Source: Desulfoluna limicola (GTDB lineage Bacteria > Desulfobacterota > Desulfobacteria > Desulfobacterales > Desulfolunaceae). From it: a DNA stretch of 64,000 nucleotides. The DNA lies in the NCBI RefSeq assembly GCF_021654575.1, contig NZ_AP024488.1, forward strand, positions 5,045,501 through 5,109,500, in the 5' to 3' direction. The position numbers were made by a program, and so were the translations under genes. Positions 1 to 8,824 of the stretch are shown here, in pieces. Position 1 is the stretch's first letter. Each line of letters starts with the position of its first letter. The notes beneath the pieces are model-generated. The model was not told where the DNA came from and made no database searches. It worked only from the letters and a program-made list of their open reading frames with translations.

Positions 1-86
1 ATAGTATTAACACCTTTAAAAACCATGATTTTTTACGTTGCAGATGGCGACAGATTACCGACCAGGGGTTTGTTGATTGCTGTCAC

Positions 87-890
87 TTATTCCCTGAGGA
101 GTCCGGGATGGAGGACGAGAAAGTCCAGGGCGGGCCGAAGGTCCGCCTCGGTGTGGGGCTCCAGGGTGACAATCAGGGGCTGGCGCTGCGCCAGATCGAA
201 GACCGGGGTGAAGTCGATGGTCCCCTGGCCCGGGGGAAGGTGCTCATCCACCATGCCGTGGTTGTCATGGAGGTGCACCTCCCGGGTCAAAGCCCCCAGG
301 GTGTCCATCCAGCCGTTCAAATTCCCATCTCCGTAAGCGTGCAGGTGGCCGGTGTCGAGGCAGAGCCCCAGGTTGTCTATGCCGGAGACCATGCTCGCCA
401 TCTCGGCCGGGGTTCGTTCATGGACGTTTTCCAGGAGAAAATGAACACCCAGGGCGTTGAAGGTGGCGGCCAGCTTCGCCCAGGCCGTGCGGCTCCTTTC
501 AAGCCAGCCTGGAAAGCCTGCCGCGTGGGTGTCGGGGTGAAATCCGGTGTGGCAGACCACGCTTGTCGGGCGTATTGCCTCCACCGCTTTGACAAGGAGC
601 TGTAGGTGCCCTTCGCTTCGTTTCCGCAATGAGGCGTCCGCCGATCCCGGGTCCACGCCCTCAAAGGGACCGTGGAGGGTGAGGCGTGCTCCCGCCTCCC
701 GAAAGGTCTTGGCCGTCTTCTCAAAGTGGGGCTGGCCGTAAGTCTCGAGGGTCGGGATATCCATCCCCAGCTCGGGGTTGAGGCCCAGGGAGAGAAACAG
801 GTCAAACAACCCCTCTTCCACCAGCATGCGGTAGGGAACGTTGACCTGGACACATCGGGCCGCTGCCCGCATTGTCTCGTTATAGACCAT
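87..890 (-). CDS. TIM-barrel sugar-phosphate isomerase / endonuclease IV-like protein
   Basis: 267 residues, the length of one TIM barrel of the xylose-isomerase-like (AP_endonuc_2) family. Candidate metal ligands sit at strand ends: His73 in LTLHGPF, His114 in VVCHTGFH, Glu154 in FLLENV, Asp179 and His182 in LCLDTGHLH, His208 in VHLHDNHG and Glu244 in VTLEPH. The pattern fits a sugar or polyol isomerase/epimerase as well as an AP endonuclease; the substrate cannot be read from sequence. There is no signal peptide, so it is cytoplasmic. It stands alone, transcribed towards the left edge. The ATG at 890 has only a weak G-rich stretch upstream; an in-frame ATG at 872 is an alternative start. 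Confidence 0.8.
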   Translation of the reverse strand: MVYNETMRAAARCVQVNVPYRMLVEEGLFDLFLSLGLNPELGMDIPTLETYGQPHFEKTAKTFREAGARLTLHGPFEGVDPGSADASLRKRSEGHLQLLVKAVEAIRPTSVVCHTGFHPDTHAAGFPGWLERSRTAWAKLAATFNALGVHFLLENVHERTPAEMASMVSGIDNLGLCLDTGHLHAYGDGNLNGWMDTLGALTREVHLHDNHGMVDEHLPPGQGTIDFTPVFDLAQRQPLIVTLEPHTEADLRPALDFLVLHPGLLRE

Positions 891-1288
891 ATTTCAGTTA
901 CCCCGTATACTTTCATCCGGTTATGGGTGGGTTGTCAGGCTTTTTTACAAGGCCTTCATAGAAGAGCCGACGCACTATAGCAGATGCGTTGCGTCAAATA
1001 AATGTCGCTGGGGATTGAATAATTTTGATCAATTCATGCACTTTCCCTGATAAGGACCGGCGACCTGTGGCGGCGGGGCCATGGCTCCACTGTTCTTGCA
1101 CGCGTTCGGCTTTTCCTGTATATACGAATAGTCAACAATGTGTCATCTGCCGACCCTCTGTTCGTCGTAACGGATGGGGTTGATGAACACCACGTGAACC
1201 ACTGTTTTTGGCCGGGCCATTGCTCCACCGTCCCACCCTATGCATCGCACCCCGGCACAGCGCTCTTTACCTGAACCCAGGCATCACC
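891..1288. other. Gene-free region between divergent genes
   Basis: About 400 bases between the divergent TIM-barrel gene and the NfeD operon. It must hold both promoters, but I see no convincing -35/-10 pair, no copy of the palindromic repeat family and no plausible gene. Confidence 0.5.
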
Positions 1289-2758
1289 ATGAAAAAGCTG
1301 ACGTCTTGTTTTCTTGCGGTATGGTTCTTTGCAACCTTGCTTCTTTTGCTTGTTCTCCCGGTCGGTTTCTTTTCTGCCAGCGCCGTGGCGGAGACGGGTG
1401 ACGTGCGCCTGATTCCAGTCTCAGGTGAGGTGTCACCCTCCATGGCCACGTTTATTGAGCGTGCCGTGAAGGAGGCGGAAGATGCCTCTCTGGTGATTTT
1501 CGAGATGGATACCTTCGGCGGTCGGGTGGATTCAGCCCTGAAAATTGTGGATGCCATTACGGCCCTTGAGGTTCCCAGCGTGGCCTGGGTGAAGACCAAG
1601 GCGATCAGCGCGGGTGCCCTCATCGCTCTTTCCGCCGATGGACTCTACATGGCTCCGGGCACCACCATCGGAGACTGTGCTCCCATTGCCGTGGGGCAGG
1701 AGGGGCCCAAAATGCTCGGCGAGAAGTTCCAGTCGCCGCTTCGGGCCAAGTTTCGTGCCCTGGCCAGAAAAAACGGGTACAGCGAAGCCCTGGCCGAGTC
1801 CATGGTGACGGCCGACCTTGAGATTGTCGCCTTTGAGGTGGGGGGGGAAACCACCTACATGGAGAAACAGGCTTACGAGGACCTAAAAGAAAAACCCGAG
1901 CATGCGCGAACCGTGGTTCGAAAAGGGGAACTCCTCACCATGGATGATGTGGAGGCAAAGGGGTTCGGTTTTTCAAAAGCCACCCTGAAGACCATCACCG
2001 ACGTGGCTGCGGCCGAAGGCAAAGGGGGGATCCCAACGCAGCGCATCACCCCCTCCTGGTCTGAAGACATCTCCGGCTGGATTCTCTCCATTGCTCCGCT
2101 GCTGATGATCGTCGGTCTGGGGGCCCTTTACACCGAACTGAAGGCGCCGGGGTTCGGTATTTTTGGCGTCGTGGGGCTTGCCGCCCTGGGGTTGGCGTTA
2201 TTCGGCCATCATATCGCGGGTCTTGCCACCTATGCCGAGATTCTGATCATCGTCATCGGCCTGCTTCTGCTTGTGGTGGAGATCTTTGTCCTTCCCGGCT
2301 TCGGGGTGGCTGGCATCAGCGGATTTATTCTGGTGATGATTGGCCTCCTCCTCTCCCTTCAGGATTTTGTCTTGCCCGACCCGACCCTGCCCTGGCAGGG
2401 AAAGGCCTTTCGGTCAAACCTCCTGACGGTGGCGGCCTCCTTCGGCGCCTCCCTTTTGATGGCCCTGGCCCTTGTGCGCTACCTTGTGCCCGCCATGGCC
2501 GGCCGGGTGAGCGGGCCTTACCTGGATGCGGACCTCAAAGAGTCCAAGGCGAACTCCAAAGAGACCGCACGCATTGCCAGAGGGGAGGTCGGGATCGCCA
2601 TCAGCACCTTGCGGCCTGCCGGGAAAGCCGAGTTTCACGGAGAGCCCTTTGATGTGGTGACCCGGGGAGACTTTATCAATCGCGACGATCCCGTCATTGT
2701 TACCGCCATTGAAGGAAACCATATCATCGTGGACCGGAAAGAGCCGGACCATGAATAA
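1289..2758 (+). CDS. NfeD-family membrane-bound ClpP-class serine protease
   Basis: 489 residues with the long NfeD (NfeD1b) layout. There is an N-terminal signal/anchor (1-36), then a ClpP-like protease domain of about 200 residues with the oxyanion-type Gly pair in DTFGGRV (77-78) and a candidate nucleophile Ser107 in KAISAGALIALSAD. A cluster of four to five hydrophobic helices follows (about 265-420), and the protein ends in a short beta-rich OB-like NfeD domain. Known relatives cleave stomatin/flotillin-type membrane proteins; here the likely partner FloA is encoded two genes downstream. I chose the ATG at 1289 because it opens directly into a signal sequence (MKKLTSCFLAVWF); an upstream in-frame extension to 1208 lacks sense. 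First gene of a probable operon ending at 5141. Confidence 0.88.
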   Translation: MKKLTSCFLAVWFFATLLLLLVLPVGFFSASAVAETGDVRLIPVSGEVSPSMATFIERAVKEAEDASLVIFEMDTFGGRVDSALKIVDAITALEVPSVAWVKTKAISAGALIALSADGLYMAPGTTIGDCAPIAVGQEGPKMLGEKFQSPLRAKFRALARKNGYSEALAESMVTADLEIVAFEVGGETTYMEKQAYEDLKEKPEHARTVVRKGELLTMDDVEAKGFGFSKATLKTITDVAAAEGKGGIPTQRITPSWSEDISGWILSIAPLLMIVGLGALYTELKAPGFGIFGVVGLAALGLALFGHHIAGLATYAEILIIVIGLLLLVVEIFVLPGFGVAGISGFILVMIGLLLSLQDFVLPDPTLPWQGKAFRSNLLTVAASFGASLLMALALVRYLVPAMAGRVSGPYLDADLKESKANSKETARIARGEVGIAISTLRPAGKAEFHGEPFDVVTRGDFINRDDPVIVTAIEGNHIIVDRKEPDHE

Positions 2759-2801
2759 CACGACGACCAACGTTGTCGCATAAAGGAACAGTGCCAAGGC
2801 C

Positions 2802-3281
2802 ATGAAAATTGCTTTAACCGTTGTTGTCCTGCAGCTTCTGGGCGTTGCCGCCATTATCGCAGAGTTTATTATCCCCTCCTTTGGCGTCATCTCCGTCATT
2901 GCCGGGGTGCTTCTCGTGCTCTCCATTTATATGGTCTTCACCGGGGTTTCCTCCCAGATGGGGTATGCCCTCGTGATCGCGGACATTTTTCTCATTCCGG
3001 CAGCCATCTTCTTCGGGGCAAAGGTTTTGGAACACTCCCCCGTGACCCTGAAGAAACAGCTGAAAAGTGATGAGGGGGCCACCTCCCAGAAAAAAGGGCT
3101 GGAGCACTTCCTGGGCCTTGAAGGCCGCGCCATCACTGATCTTCGTCCGTCGGGCGTGGCTCTTCTTGAGAACGAACGCATCGATGTGGTCACCCGGGGG
3201 GAATACATCGAAAAAGAGAGCCCCATTGTCGTGCTCTCGGTGACCGCCAACAGCGTCATTGTGAAAAAGAGAGAGTCTTAG
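2802..3281 (+). CDS. Short NfeD-family membrane protein
   Basis: 159 residues: three hydrophobic helices (about 5-25, 28-47, 52-72), a charged linker, then a C-terminal OB-like NfeD domain with the pattern GLEGRAITDLRPSGVALLE and IDVVTRGEYIEK (about 105-155). It lacks the protease domain of its upstream neighbour, so it matches the short NfeD class that pairs with flotillins. Membrane-bound, with the OB domain probably soluble. It starts 43 bases after the long NfeD gene, in the same direction. A palindromic repeat element begins five bases after its stop codon and separates it from floA by about 270 bases, so floA may be partly uncoupled from it. Confidence 0.85.
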   Translation: MKIALTVVVLQLLGVAAIIAEFIIPSFGVISVIAGVLLVLSIYMVFTGVSSQMGYALVIADIFLIPAAIFFGAKVLEHSPVTLKKQLKSDEGATSQKKGLEHFLGLEGRAITDLRPSGVALLENERIDVVTRGEYIEKESPIVVLSVTANSVIVKKRES

Positions 3282-3286
3282 GAGAT

Positions 3287-3447
3287 GCCTCCGGCGGCCC
3301 TGCCGGGGGCCAAACTTTTGAAACGTTTGATAAACAGGTCTTGGCTATATTCTTACGGAAATCTATGTGAATGCTCACGGCCCGAGGAACGAGGGGCGGG
3401 AGTATTCGCAACCCGCTTTCAAGGTGGCACACCTTGCCGCCGGAGGC
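3287..3447. repeat. Palindromic element copy, full-length B-to-A type
   Basis: 161-bp copy bounded by GCCTCCGGCGG (3287-3297) and its exact reverse complement (3437-3447). The B end reads CCCTGCCGGGGGCC then AAACTTTTGAAACGTTTGA; the A end has AAGGTGGCACACCTT. The central loop CGAGGAACGAG is present at about 3383-3393. It lies between the short NfeD gene and floA. Confidence 0.85.
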
Positions 3448-3552
3448 TTGTTTCCATGTACGCAACAATAGAAGGGAAAAGGCTTTTTTAGAATAAACCC
3501 GGCCTTTCGAATGTTGAAGGCCATGTAGATAACGCGTAACGCAGGAGAACCT

Positions 3553-4539
3553 ATGAACCCGAATATGATTTTAACGTTTGTCGTCCTGGCCATTGTGCTG
3601 GTGATTCTTTTTGTGGTGGGCTCAGCCATCAAGCTATGGATCCAGGCCCTGGTATCTGGTGCCCATGTGGGCATGCTGAACATTGTCTTTATGCGTTTCA
3701 GGAAGGTGCCCCCGACCTTGATCATTGAATCCAAGATCATGGCGGTGAAGGCGGGGATTGATATCGATACGGACCTTCTGGAATCCCATTACCTGGCCGG
3801 GGGCAACCTGTCCCGCGTGGTCCAGTCCCTCATTGCGGCAGACAAGGCCAACATCGACCTGGAGTTCAACCGGGCGGCGGCCATTGACCTGGCCGGTCGT
3901 GATGTGCTGGAAGCGGTGCAGATGAGTGTTAACCCCAAGGTTATCGAGACACCCAAGATTGCTGCCATGGCCAAGGACGGCATTCAGCTGAAAGCCTTGG
4001 CCCTGGTTACCGTTCGGGCGAACCTTGATCGCCTGGTGGGCGGTGCCGGTGCCGATACGATTCTCGCCCGCGTTGGCGAGGGCATCGTCTCCACCATCGG
4101 TTCCTCCGAGAACCACAAGCAGGTGCTGGAAAATCCGGACACCATCTCCAAAACTGTTCTTTCCAAGGGCCTTGACTCGGGAACCGCCTATGAGATCCTC
4201 TCCATCGATATTGCCGACGTGGATGTGGGCAAGAACATCGGTGCGGATCTCGAGACCGATCGAGCCGAGGCGGACAAGAAAATTGCCCAGGCCAAGGCCG
4301 AGGAGAGGCGTGCCATGGCCTATGCTGTGGAGCAGGAGATGAAGGCTCGCGTTCAGGAGATGCAGGCCAAGGTGGTAGAGGCCGAAGCCCAGGTGCCCCT
4401 GGCCATGGCCGAAGCGTTCCGAAGCGGCAACCTCGGGATTATGGATTATTACAAAATGAAGAACATCATAGCCGATACCGATATGCGCAGCTCCATCGCC
4501 GGTGATGAGAAAGGACCGGACGACAAGGAGACCACCTGA
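3553..4539 (+). CDS. floA: Flotillin-like protein FloA
   Basis: 328 residues, the usual FloA (YqfA) length. An N-terminal hydrophobic hairpin (about 5-50, with the family-typical AHVGMLNIVFMRFRKVPP) anchors it in the membrane. An SPFH-like region follows (VNPKVIETPKIAAMAKDGIQ, ALALVTVRANLDRLVGGAG), then a charged coiled coil with EA repeats (about 235-290). FloA scaffolds membrane microdomains; NfeD-type proteases are its usual genomic partners and both are encoded just upstream. The start has a good ribosome site (GCAGGAGAACCT). Its stop codon overlaps the next start (TGATG), so the downstream repeat protein is probably translationally coupled and part of the same system. Confidence 0.95.
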   Translation: MNPNMILTFVVLAIVLVILFVVGSAIKLWIQALVSGAHVGMLNIVFMRFRKVPPTLIIESKIMAVKAGIDIDTDLLESHYLAGGNLSRVVQSLIAADKANIDLEFNRAAAIDLAGRDVLEAVQMSVNPKVIETPKIAAMAKDGIQLKALALVTVRANLDRLVGGAGADTILARVGEGIVSTIGSSENHKQVLENPDTISKTVLSKGLDSGTAYEILSIDIADVDVGKNIGADLETDRAEADKKIAQAKAEERRAMAYAVEQEMKARVQEMQAKVVEAEAQVPLAMAEAFRSGNLGIMDYYKMKNIIADTDMRSSIAGDEKGPDDKETT

Positions 4540-5141
4540 TGGGCGGGCTGAAGTTTCTGATCACGCTCTTCGTGATCTACCTGATCTTCCGCTCCATCAT
4601 GAGGAAGGTCCTCTCTGCCGTGAATTCGGAAGGTGGCGGCGCCCTTAAAGGCAAGTTGGGTGACGTCATCGAGCAGATGAAGCGGGAGATGGAGAAGGCC
4701 AAACTCGAAGCGGAGCAGGAAGCTGCGGGTATGGACGAAGGCATGAGCGATGACCCCTGGGCAGAGTTGAGGGAGGCGAGTGACACCCCCCTTGACGGGC
4801 GCCGTCCCTGGGAGGAGGAACTTCTGGAAGAGGAGGCCGCGTCTCCCGTTGCCTCCCATGAGCGGTGGGATGCGGAGGATGAGAGGCCATCCCTCCATGA
4901 ACGTTGGAATGCGGGGGATGAAGCCCCGGCCCTTCATGAGCGATGGGATGCCGCCGAGGATGAAGCCCCCTCACTTTGGGACAGCACCGATGAAGACAGA
5001 GCCCCTAAGGTTGCGACTGCTGCAGAGGTGACGCCGGGAAGGTGCCGCTCTCAAGGCAAGCGACACAAAAGGCGCATGCGTCTGAAGGAAGCTGTCATCT
5101 GGAAAGAGGTTCTCGACCGGCCCATCGGGCTGAGGTCGTAG
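4539..5141 (+). CDS. Membrane-anchored coiled-coil protein with 13-residue tandem repeats
   Basis: 200 residues, no family recognised. One N-terminal transmembrane segment (about 5-20), a short coiled coil (about 38-65), an acidic stretch, then a tandem repeat of period 13: HERWDAEDERPSL, HERWNAGDEAPAL, HERWDAAEDEAPSL (His at 107, 120, 133) with a decayed fourth unit APSLWD. The C-terminal 35 residues are basic (GKRHKRRMRLKEA), which may reflect a frame change or recent extension. The start codon overlaps the floA stop by one base, implying coupled translation and a job in the FloA/NfeD microdomain system. The TM-plus-coiled-coil start followed by repeats suggests a scaffold or tether; this is inference. 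Confidence 0.75.
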   Translation: MGGLKFLITLFVIYLIFRSIMRKVLSAVNSEGGGALKGKLGDVIEQMKREMEKAKLEAEQEAAGMDEGMSDDPWAELREASDTPLDGRRPWEEELLEEEAASPVASHERWDAEDERPSLHERWNAGDEAPALHERWDAAEDEAPSLWDSTDEDRAPKVATAAEVTPGRCRSQGKRHKRRMRLKEAVIWKEVLDRPIGLRS

Positions 5142-5482
5142 GTCTCGTGACGGTGACAAACCAAAACCCTCGAGTGTCGTAATAAATGTCGTTTTCACAG
5201 GTTTTCCGGGCATCGGAAAACCTGTGGAACACGGCCGACCCCACCCCTTTTTTCCGGCAATTCAACCCTCTTGTTTCCCATTGCAAAACAGTGTGCCCAT
5301 CAGTATAGTAACCAACCGATATGACGGTGTTGTATACATTTGGTCTCAGTCCGGTACCCCTGAATGATGGGGCGCGAGCCCCCATTGTTTAACGCTGCAA
5401 TCAGGAGCAGGGCCATGTACCATTGGGGGCCATTATCGGGTTTTGTGATGGTACGGTGGATCACCATTTTTTATAGAAGGAA
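5142..5482. other. Gene-free region with hairpin
   Basis: Holds a 13-bp perfect stem CACAGGTTTTCCG / CGGAAAACCTGTG (about 5196-5226, five-base loop GGCAT) shortly after the end of the floA operon; without a T-tract it is not a classic terminator. Nearer the acyltransferase gene GTACCAT (about 5418) pairs with ATGGTAC (about 5448). No gene seen. Confidence 0.5.
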
Positions 5483-6394
5483 ATGTCGTTGAAGCGGATT
5501 ATTGACGTTCTGGCCTACAAACTCATCCGAGGGTTGTTTTTAATCGTGGGATTGATCCCGGAGAAGCTGGCCGAATACATGGCCAACGGCATCGGGGGGA
5601 TCTGGTACCGGGTGGATAGGCGCCATCGCGATGCCGCCTTGGAAAACATGACCATCGCCTTTGAGGGCAGGATGTCCCCGGAGGAGATCCGCGAGCTCAG
5701 CCGGAAGGCGTTCAATCACATTGCCCTCGTCCCTTTTGAAATGGGGCGCAGCCTCCGCTGGAGCTGGCAGGATGTGTGGGACAGGTTTCGGCTGTACGGG
5801 GTGCACCATCTTGACGCAGCCCATAAAAAGGGCAAGGGGGTTCTGGTCCTCACATGCCACATGGGCAACTGGGAGTTCCTCCCCACCTCCATGGCCGCCT
5901 CAGGCTATCAGATTGCCGCTGTGTATCGTCCCCTGGACTTCAAGCCCATGGACCGCCTGATCCTGGAGATGCGGGAGCGCTTCGGTTGCCGCATGTACCC
6001 CACCAAAAATGCCGTGAAGGGCATCTTCGAAGAACTGGGCAAGGGCAACTGCGTGGGCCTCTTGAGCGATCAGAATGCTCCCAAGCGTCATCAGGGGGTT
6101 TTTGTGGAGATGTTCGGGAAAAAAGCGAGCGCCCACAATGGGATCGCCCAGCTTGCCTTGATGACAGGGGCACCGGTTGTTCCTTATTTTGTGGCCCGTG
6201 ACGGCAAGTTGGTGCGAGGGGAGTTCGGCCCTGAAATTCCCCTGGTGAACACCGGTGATCTCGAAGCCGATATTTTCACCAATACCCAGAATTACAGCTA
6301 CGCCTTTGAAAAAATGATCCAAAAATTTCCCGAGCAGTGGTTCTGGGTCCATCGTCGATGGAAAACCCGTCCCCTGGATGAGCAGGAGGGGTAA
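5483..6394 (+). CDS. LpxL/HtrB-family lysophospholipid acyltransferase
   Basis: 303 residues, the size of lipid A late acyltransferases. An N-terminal hydrophobic segment (about 10-25) anchors it to the inner membrane. The catalytic HX4E motif is His126-Glu131 in LTCHMGNWE, followed by family motifs AVYRPLDFKPMD, LLSDQNAP and GAPVVPYF, and it ends with WFWVHRRWKTRP, typical of LpxL/LpxM proteins. It should transfer a secondary acyl chain onto lipid A or a related lipid on the cytoplasmic face. It is monocistronic: an AGAAGGAA site precedes the ATG and a rho-independent terminator follows 30 bases after the stop. Which acyl chain or lipid it uses is not visible. Confidence 0.9.
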   Translation: MSLKRIIDVLAYKLIRGLFLIVGLIPEKLAEYMANGIGGIWYRVDRRHRDAALENMTIAFEGRMSPEEIRELSRKAFNHIALVPFEMGRSLRWSWQDVWDRFRLYGVHHLDAAHKKGKGVLVLTCHMGNWEFLPTSMAASGYQIAAVYRPLDFKPMDRLILEMRERFGCRMYPTKNAVKGIFEELGKGNCVGLLSDQNAPKRHQGVFVEMFGKKASAHNGIAQLALMTGAPVVPYFVARDGKLVRGEFGPEIPLVNTGDLEADIFTNTQNYSYAFEKMIQKFPEQWFWVHRRWKTRPLDEQEG

Positions 6395-6422
6395 CGACTA
6401 GTTACCATCGAATTGAGACAGA

Positions 6423-6467
6423 AGCCTTGGTCCTCCCTCTGGGGGAACCGGGGCTTTTTGTTTTTGA
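6423..6467 (+). terminator. Rho-independent terminator after acyltransferase gene
   Basis: AGCCTTGGTCCTCCC pairs, with wobbles, to GGGGGAACCGGGGCT and is followed by TTTTTGTTTTT. Confidence 0.85.
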
Positions 6468-6569
6468 AGTATTTGCGTGATGTGCCGATAAGATGGGCTG
6501 TATGATTCCTATGAACGGTCATGATGATTTTGAAGATGACCATGAATTGAGAAGAGAGGAGCGTTGAAA

Positions 6570-6977
6570 ATGGCTTTGATGACTTGGGATGACAGCTTCA
6601 GTGTCGGTGTGAAACGTATCGACGATCAGCATAAAAAACTTGTGGGCATGATCAACGACCTTAATGAGGCCATGCGCCAGGGCAAAGGCAAAGACGTGAT
6701 CGGTAAGATCATCACCGGCCTGGTGGACTACACGGCAACCCATTTCTCCCTGGAGGAGAACTTGTTCACACAGGTGGGGTATGCCGATGCCCCTGCCCAC
6801 AAGAAGACCCATGAAGCCTTTGTGGCAAAGGTCACCAAATTCAAAGGGGACTTCGAGAGTGGGCGGATCGCCATGTCTGTTGAGGTGATGAATTTTCTCA
6901 GCGACTGGCTGAAAACCCACATCAAGGGGACCGACAAGCAGTACAGCGCCCTCTTTATTGAAAAGGGCATCAAATAG
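6570..6977 (+). CDS. Bacteriohemerythrin
   Basis: 135 residues, a single hemerythrin four-helix bundle. All seven expected di-iron ligands are present: His21 (DDQHKK), His58 and Glu62 (ATHFSLEEN), His77 and His81 (AHKKTHE), His117 and Asp122 (THIKGTD). It binds O2 reversibly; in anaerobes it is thought to deliver, store or sense oxygen. Soluble and cytoplasmic. The ATG at 6570 is preferred because GAGAGGAG lies nine bases upstream; a TTG at 6564 is an in-frame alternative. It is its own transcription unit, between two terminators. Confidence 0.95.
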   Translation: MALMTWDDSFSVGVKRIDDQHKKLVGMINDLNEAMRQGKGKDVIGKIITGLVDYTATHFSLEENLFTQVGYADAPAHKKTHEAFVAKVTKFKGDFESGRIAMSVEVMNFLSDWLKTHIKGTDKQYSALFIEKGIK

Positions 6978-7003
6978 CCCCCTTATCGGTGCTCTCACCC
7001 AAA

Positions 7004-7037
7004 AAAGGCCTTCGAGTGGATCGAAGGCCTTTTTTTA
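7004..7037 (+). terminator. Rho-independent terminator after bacteriohemerythrin
   Basis: AAAGGCCTTCGA and TCGAAGGCCTTT form a 12-bp stem with a five-base loop, followed by a T-tract. The A-run on the left lets it also serve the convergent porin gene. Confidence 0.92.
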
Positions 7038-7138
7038 TACCCGTATGGCTGGTGAGGCCGAGGTGTGGGTATGAGGGTGGCTGGGTGGTGAGATAGCTTC
7101 AGGGCCGGGAATCAGCCCCTGGTCGCCGGAGGCACGGC

Positions 7139-8338
7139 CTACTGGAACTTGTACTGCACACTGGTGCCGATGATCCAGAGATCCTTTTCATAGGTGATGC
7201 CGTGGCTGTCGGTGTCCTTTTCGTAGAAGAGCTTGGTGAGGCCGACGTTGACTCTAAGGTCCCGCATGGGCTCCACCATGAATCCCGTGGAGAGGCCGTG
7301 GTAGGCGTTTTTGGAAAGGGCGGTTGAGTAGTCCTCGGTGTCTACGCCGGCGTTGGCGTAAGAGTAACCGGCGCTCACCTTGAAGGTGGGCTTGATGGCG
7401 TATTCACCGGCAAAGGCAAGCTCAACCCCGTTGTCGAGGCCTTCTTCTCCGCCCTCCCAGTTGATGTCATCATGCCAGGCGTAGCTGACATCCGTGGCCA
7501 GGGTGAGGTCTTGGGTGGCTTTCCAGGAGACACCAAGGGCTGTCATTGCGGGAAAATCCTTGCGGGATGTGGCGCCTTTTTCCCCGAGGGCGGGGGTAAG
7601 GGCTGGGGCTGCGGCCCCGTCGATTGTGTCCACCTCCCACTCCACTTTGGTTCGGAACTCATGACGGAACCCGATGTTGAGGGAGGGGGTGGGGGTGTAG
7701 TTGAGGCCGATGATGGGGGCAAAACCGGTTCCCGATTTCTCGTAGTCGAGAAGGTCACCACCGTCAATTTCATACGTGTTGACTCCGTAGACCATGCGTC
7801 CGGTAAGGGAGAGGGAGAACGTGTCGCTTACGGCATAGGCCCCCCCTGCATAAACCCCCATCCACACAGACATCACCTCTTCGGGCAAGGCGGTCCCGGT
7901 GAGAAGTTCTCCCGTGCTCTTCCCCAGGGCCTTGGCGGATGAGGCGATAATCCCGTTGTCGTACTCCAATGAGCCGCCTCCGCCGATGACGCCGAAGCCG
8001 GTAAACCCACTCCATCTCGTTCCATTTTTTAACACAAAAAAATCGGGCACCACCGTGGTGAGGGTGGTGGTTTTGTGCGTTACCCCATCCTTTGTGTGGC
8101 TGTACTCCTTGGGAAAGATCTGGTTGCCTGCCATGATCCAGGTGCCTTCGCCCAGCCGAATGGTGCCAGCCGGGTTGTAAAGGATGGTGTCCACAGAGTC
8201 CGTGGCAGCCACGCGGGCCGGCATGCGTGTCCACTCCGCACTCAAGTTGGTGTTGTTTTCAATGAGGGTCGCTCCGGCCGAGGTGGCCAGGGCAACGCTT
8301 GCCAGAATTGTCAGAACGGCACTGATACGTCTCTTCAT
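7139..8338 (-). CDS. FadL/OmpP1/TodX-family outer-membrane porin
   Basis: 399 residues. Signal peptide 1-23 (MKRRISAVLTILASVALATS then AGA). The mature start resembles the FadL plug-domain start, with the family-typical AATDSVDTILYNPAGTIRL. The rest alternates beta strands such as SLNIGFRHEFRTKVEWEVD and ends in the aromatic strand ...SVQYKFQ typical of outer-membrane barrels. FadL proteins carry long-chain fatty acids or other hydrophobic molecules across the outer membrane. GAGAGAGAGATG supplies a ribosome site. The next gene upstream on this strand is a CoA-transferase, so a link to acyl-CoA metabolism is possible, but a 447-bp repeat element separates them, so they are probably not co-transcribed. 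Confidence 0.88.
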   Translation of the reverse strand: MKRRISAVLTILASVALATSAGATLIENNTNLSAEWTRMPARVAATDSVDTILYNPAGTIRLGEGTWIMAGNQIFPKEYSHTKDGVTHKTTTLTTVVPDFFVLKNGTRWSGFTGFGVIGGGGSLEYDNGIIASSAKALGKSTGELLTGTALPEEVMSVWMGVYAGGAYAVSDTFSLSLTGRMVYGVNTYEIDGGDLLDYEKSGTGFAPIIGLNYTPTPSLNIGFRHEFRTKVEWEVDTIDGAAAPALTPALGEKGATSRKDFPAMTALGVSWKATQDLTLATDVSYAWHDDINWEGGEEGLDNGVELAFAGEYAIKPTFKVSAGYSYANAGVDTEDYSTALSKNAYHGLSTGFMVEPMRDLRVNVGLTKLFYEKDTDSHGITYEKDLWIIGTSVQYKFQ

Positions 8339-8369
8339 CTCTCTCTCCTAAAGCTGAATCAAAAAACAT

Positions 8370-8816
8370 GCCTCCGGCGGCAAGGTGGGGGCACCTCGAA
8401 ACCCTCTGGCGAATGCAACTCGGGTGTCGTTATTCATGCTTATACGCGTTCGCGCATTGTTTGAGGGGTCGCACTATGCACAGCAAGCGCATGGGCTGTC
8501 GATATTTCAGGTTCAATCCAAGGGTGTCATTTATCAGGATTGTTCCAGCGTAAAAGGGTGTGAAGCCACATAGCCCAACTGACCAACCCAGCAGTTTGCC
8601 CTTGTGATGTGACCCGAGAAACGTGAGACACACCACAAGGGCATTGGCTGCGGACTGCGCCCGTCTCATTGCTGGAGAACAACGACACCCCAGCTCCAAC
8701 AGGTTCAGTCCTGTTACCCACGGTGTAGCCCGTCAGCGAATGCCATCGACCTGAGGAACGAGGGTCGGGAGCATTCGCAATCTGCTTTCGAGGTGGCCCA
8801 CCTCGCCGCCGGAGGC
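8370..8816. repeat. Palindromic element copy, two A ends in inverted orientation
   Basis: 447-bp interval bounded by GCCTCCGGCGG (8370-8380) and CCGCCGGAGGC (8806-8816). The left half has AAGGTGGGGGCACCTC and GCGAATGC. The right half has the CGAGGAACGAG-type loop, arms GCGAATGC/GCATTCGC and terminal hairpin CGAGGTGGCCCACCTCG. It fills almost the whole gap between the porin and CoA-transferase genes and stops eight bases short of the latter's stop codon. Confidence 0.8.
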
Positions 8817-8824
8817 CCGTTTTG

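Noticed and set aside
1076..1232. Near-repeat GGGCCATGGCTCCACTGT / GGGCCATTGCTCCACCGT upstream of the NfeD operon
   Set aside because: Only 18 bases with two mismatches, no second line of support.
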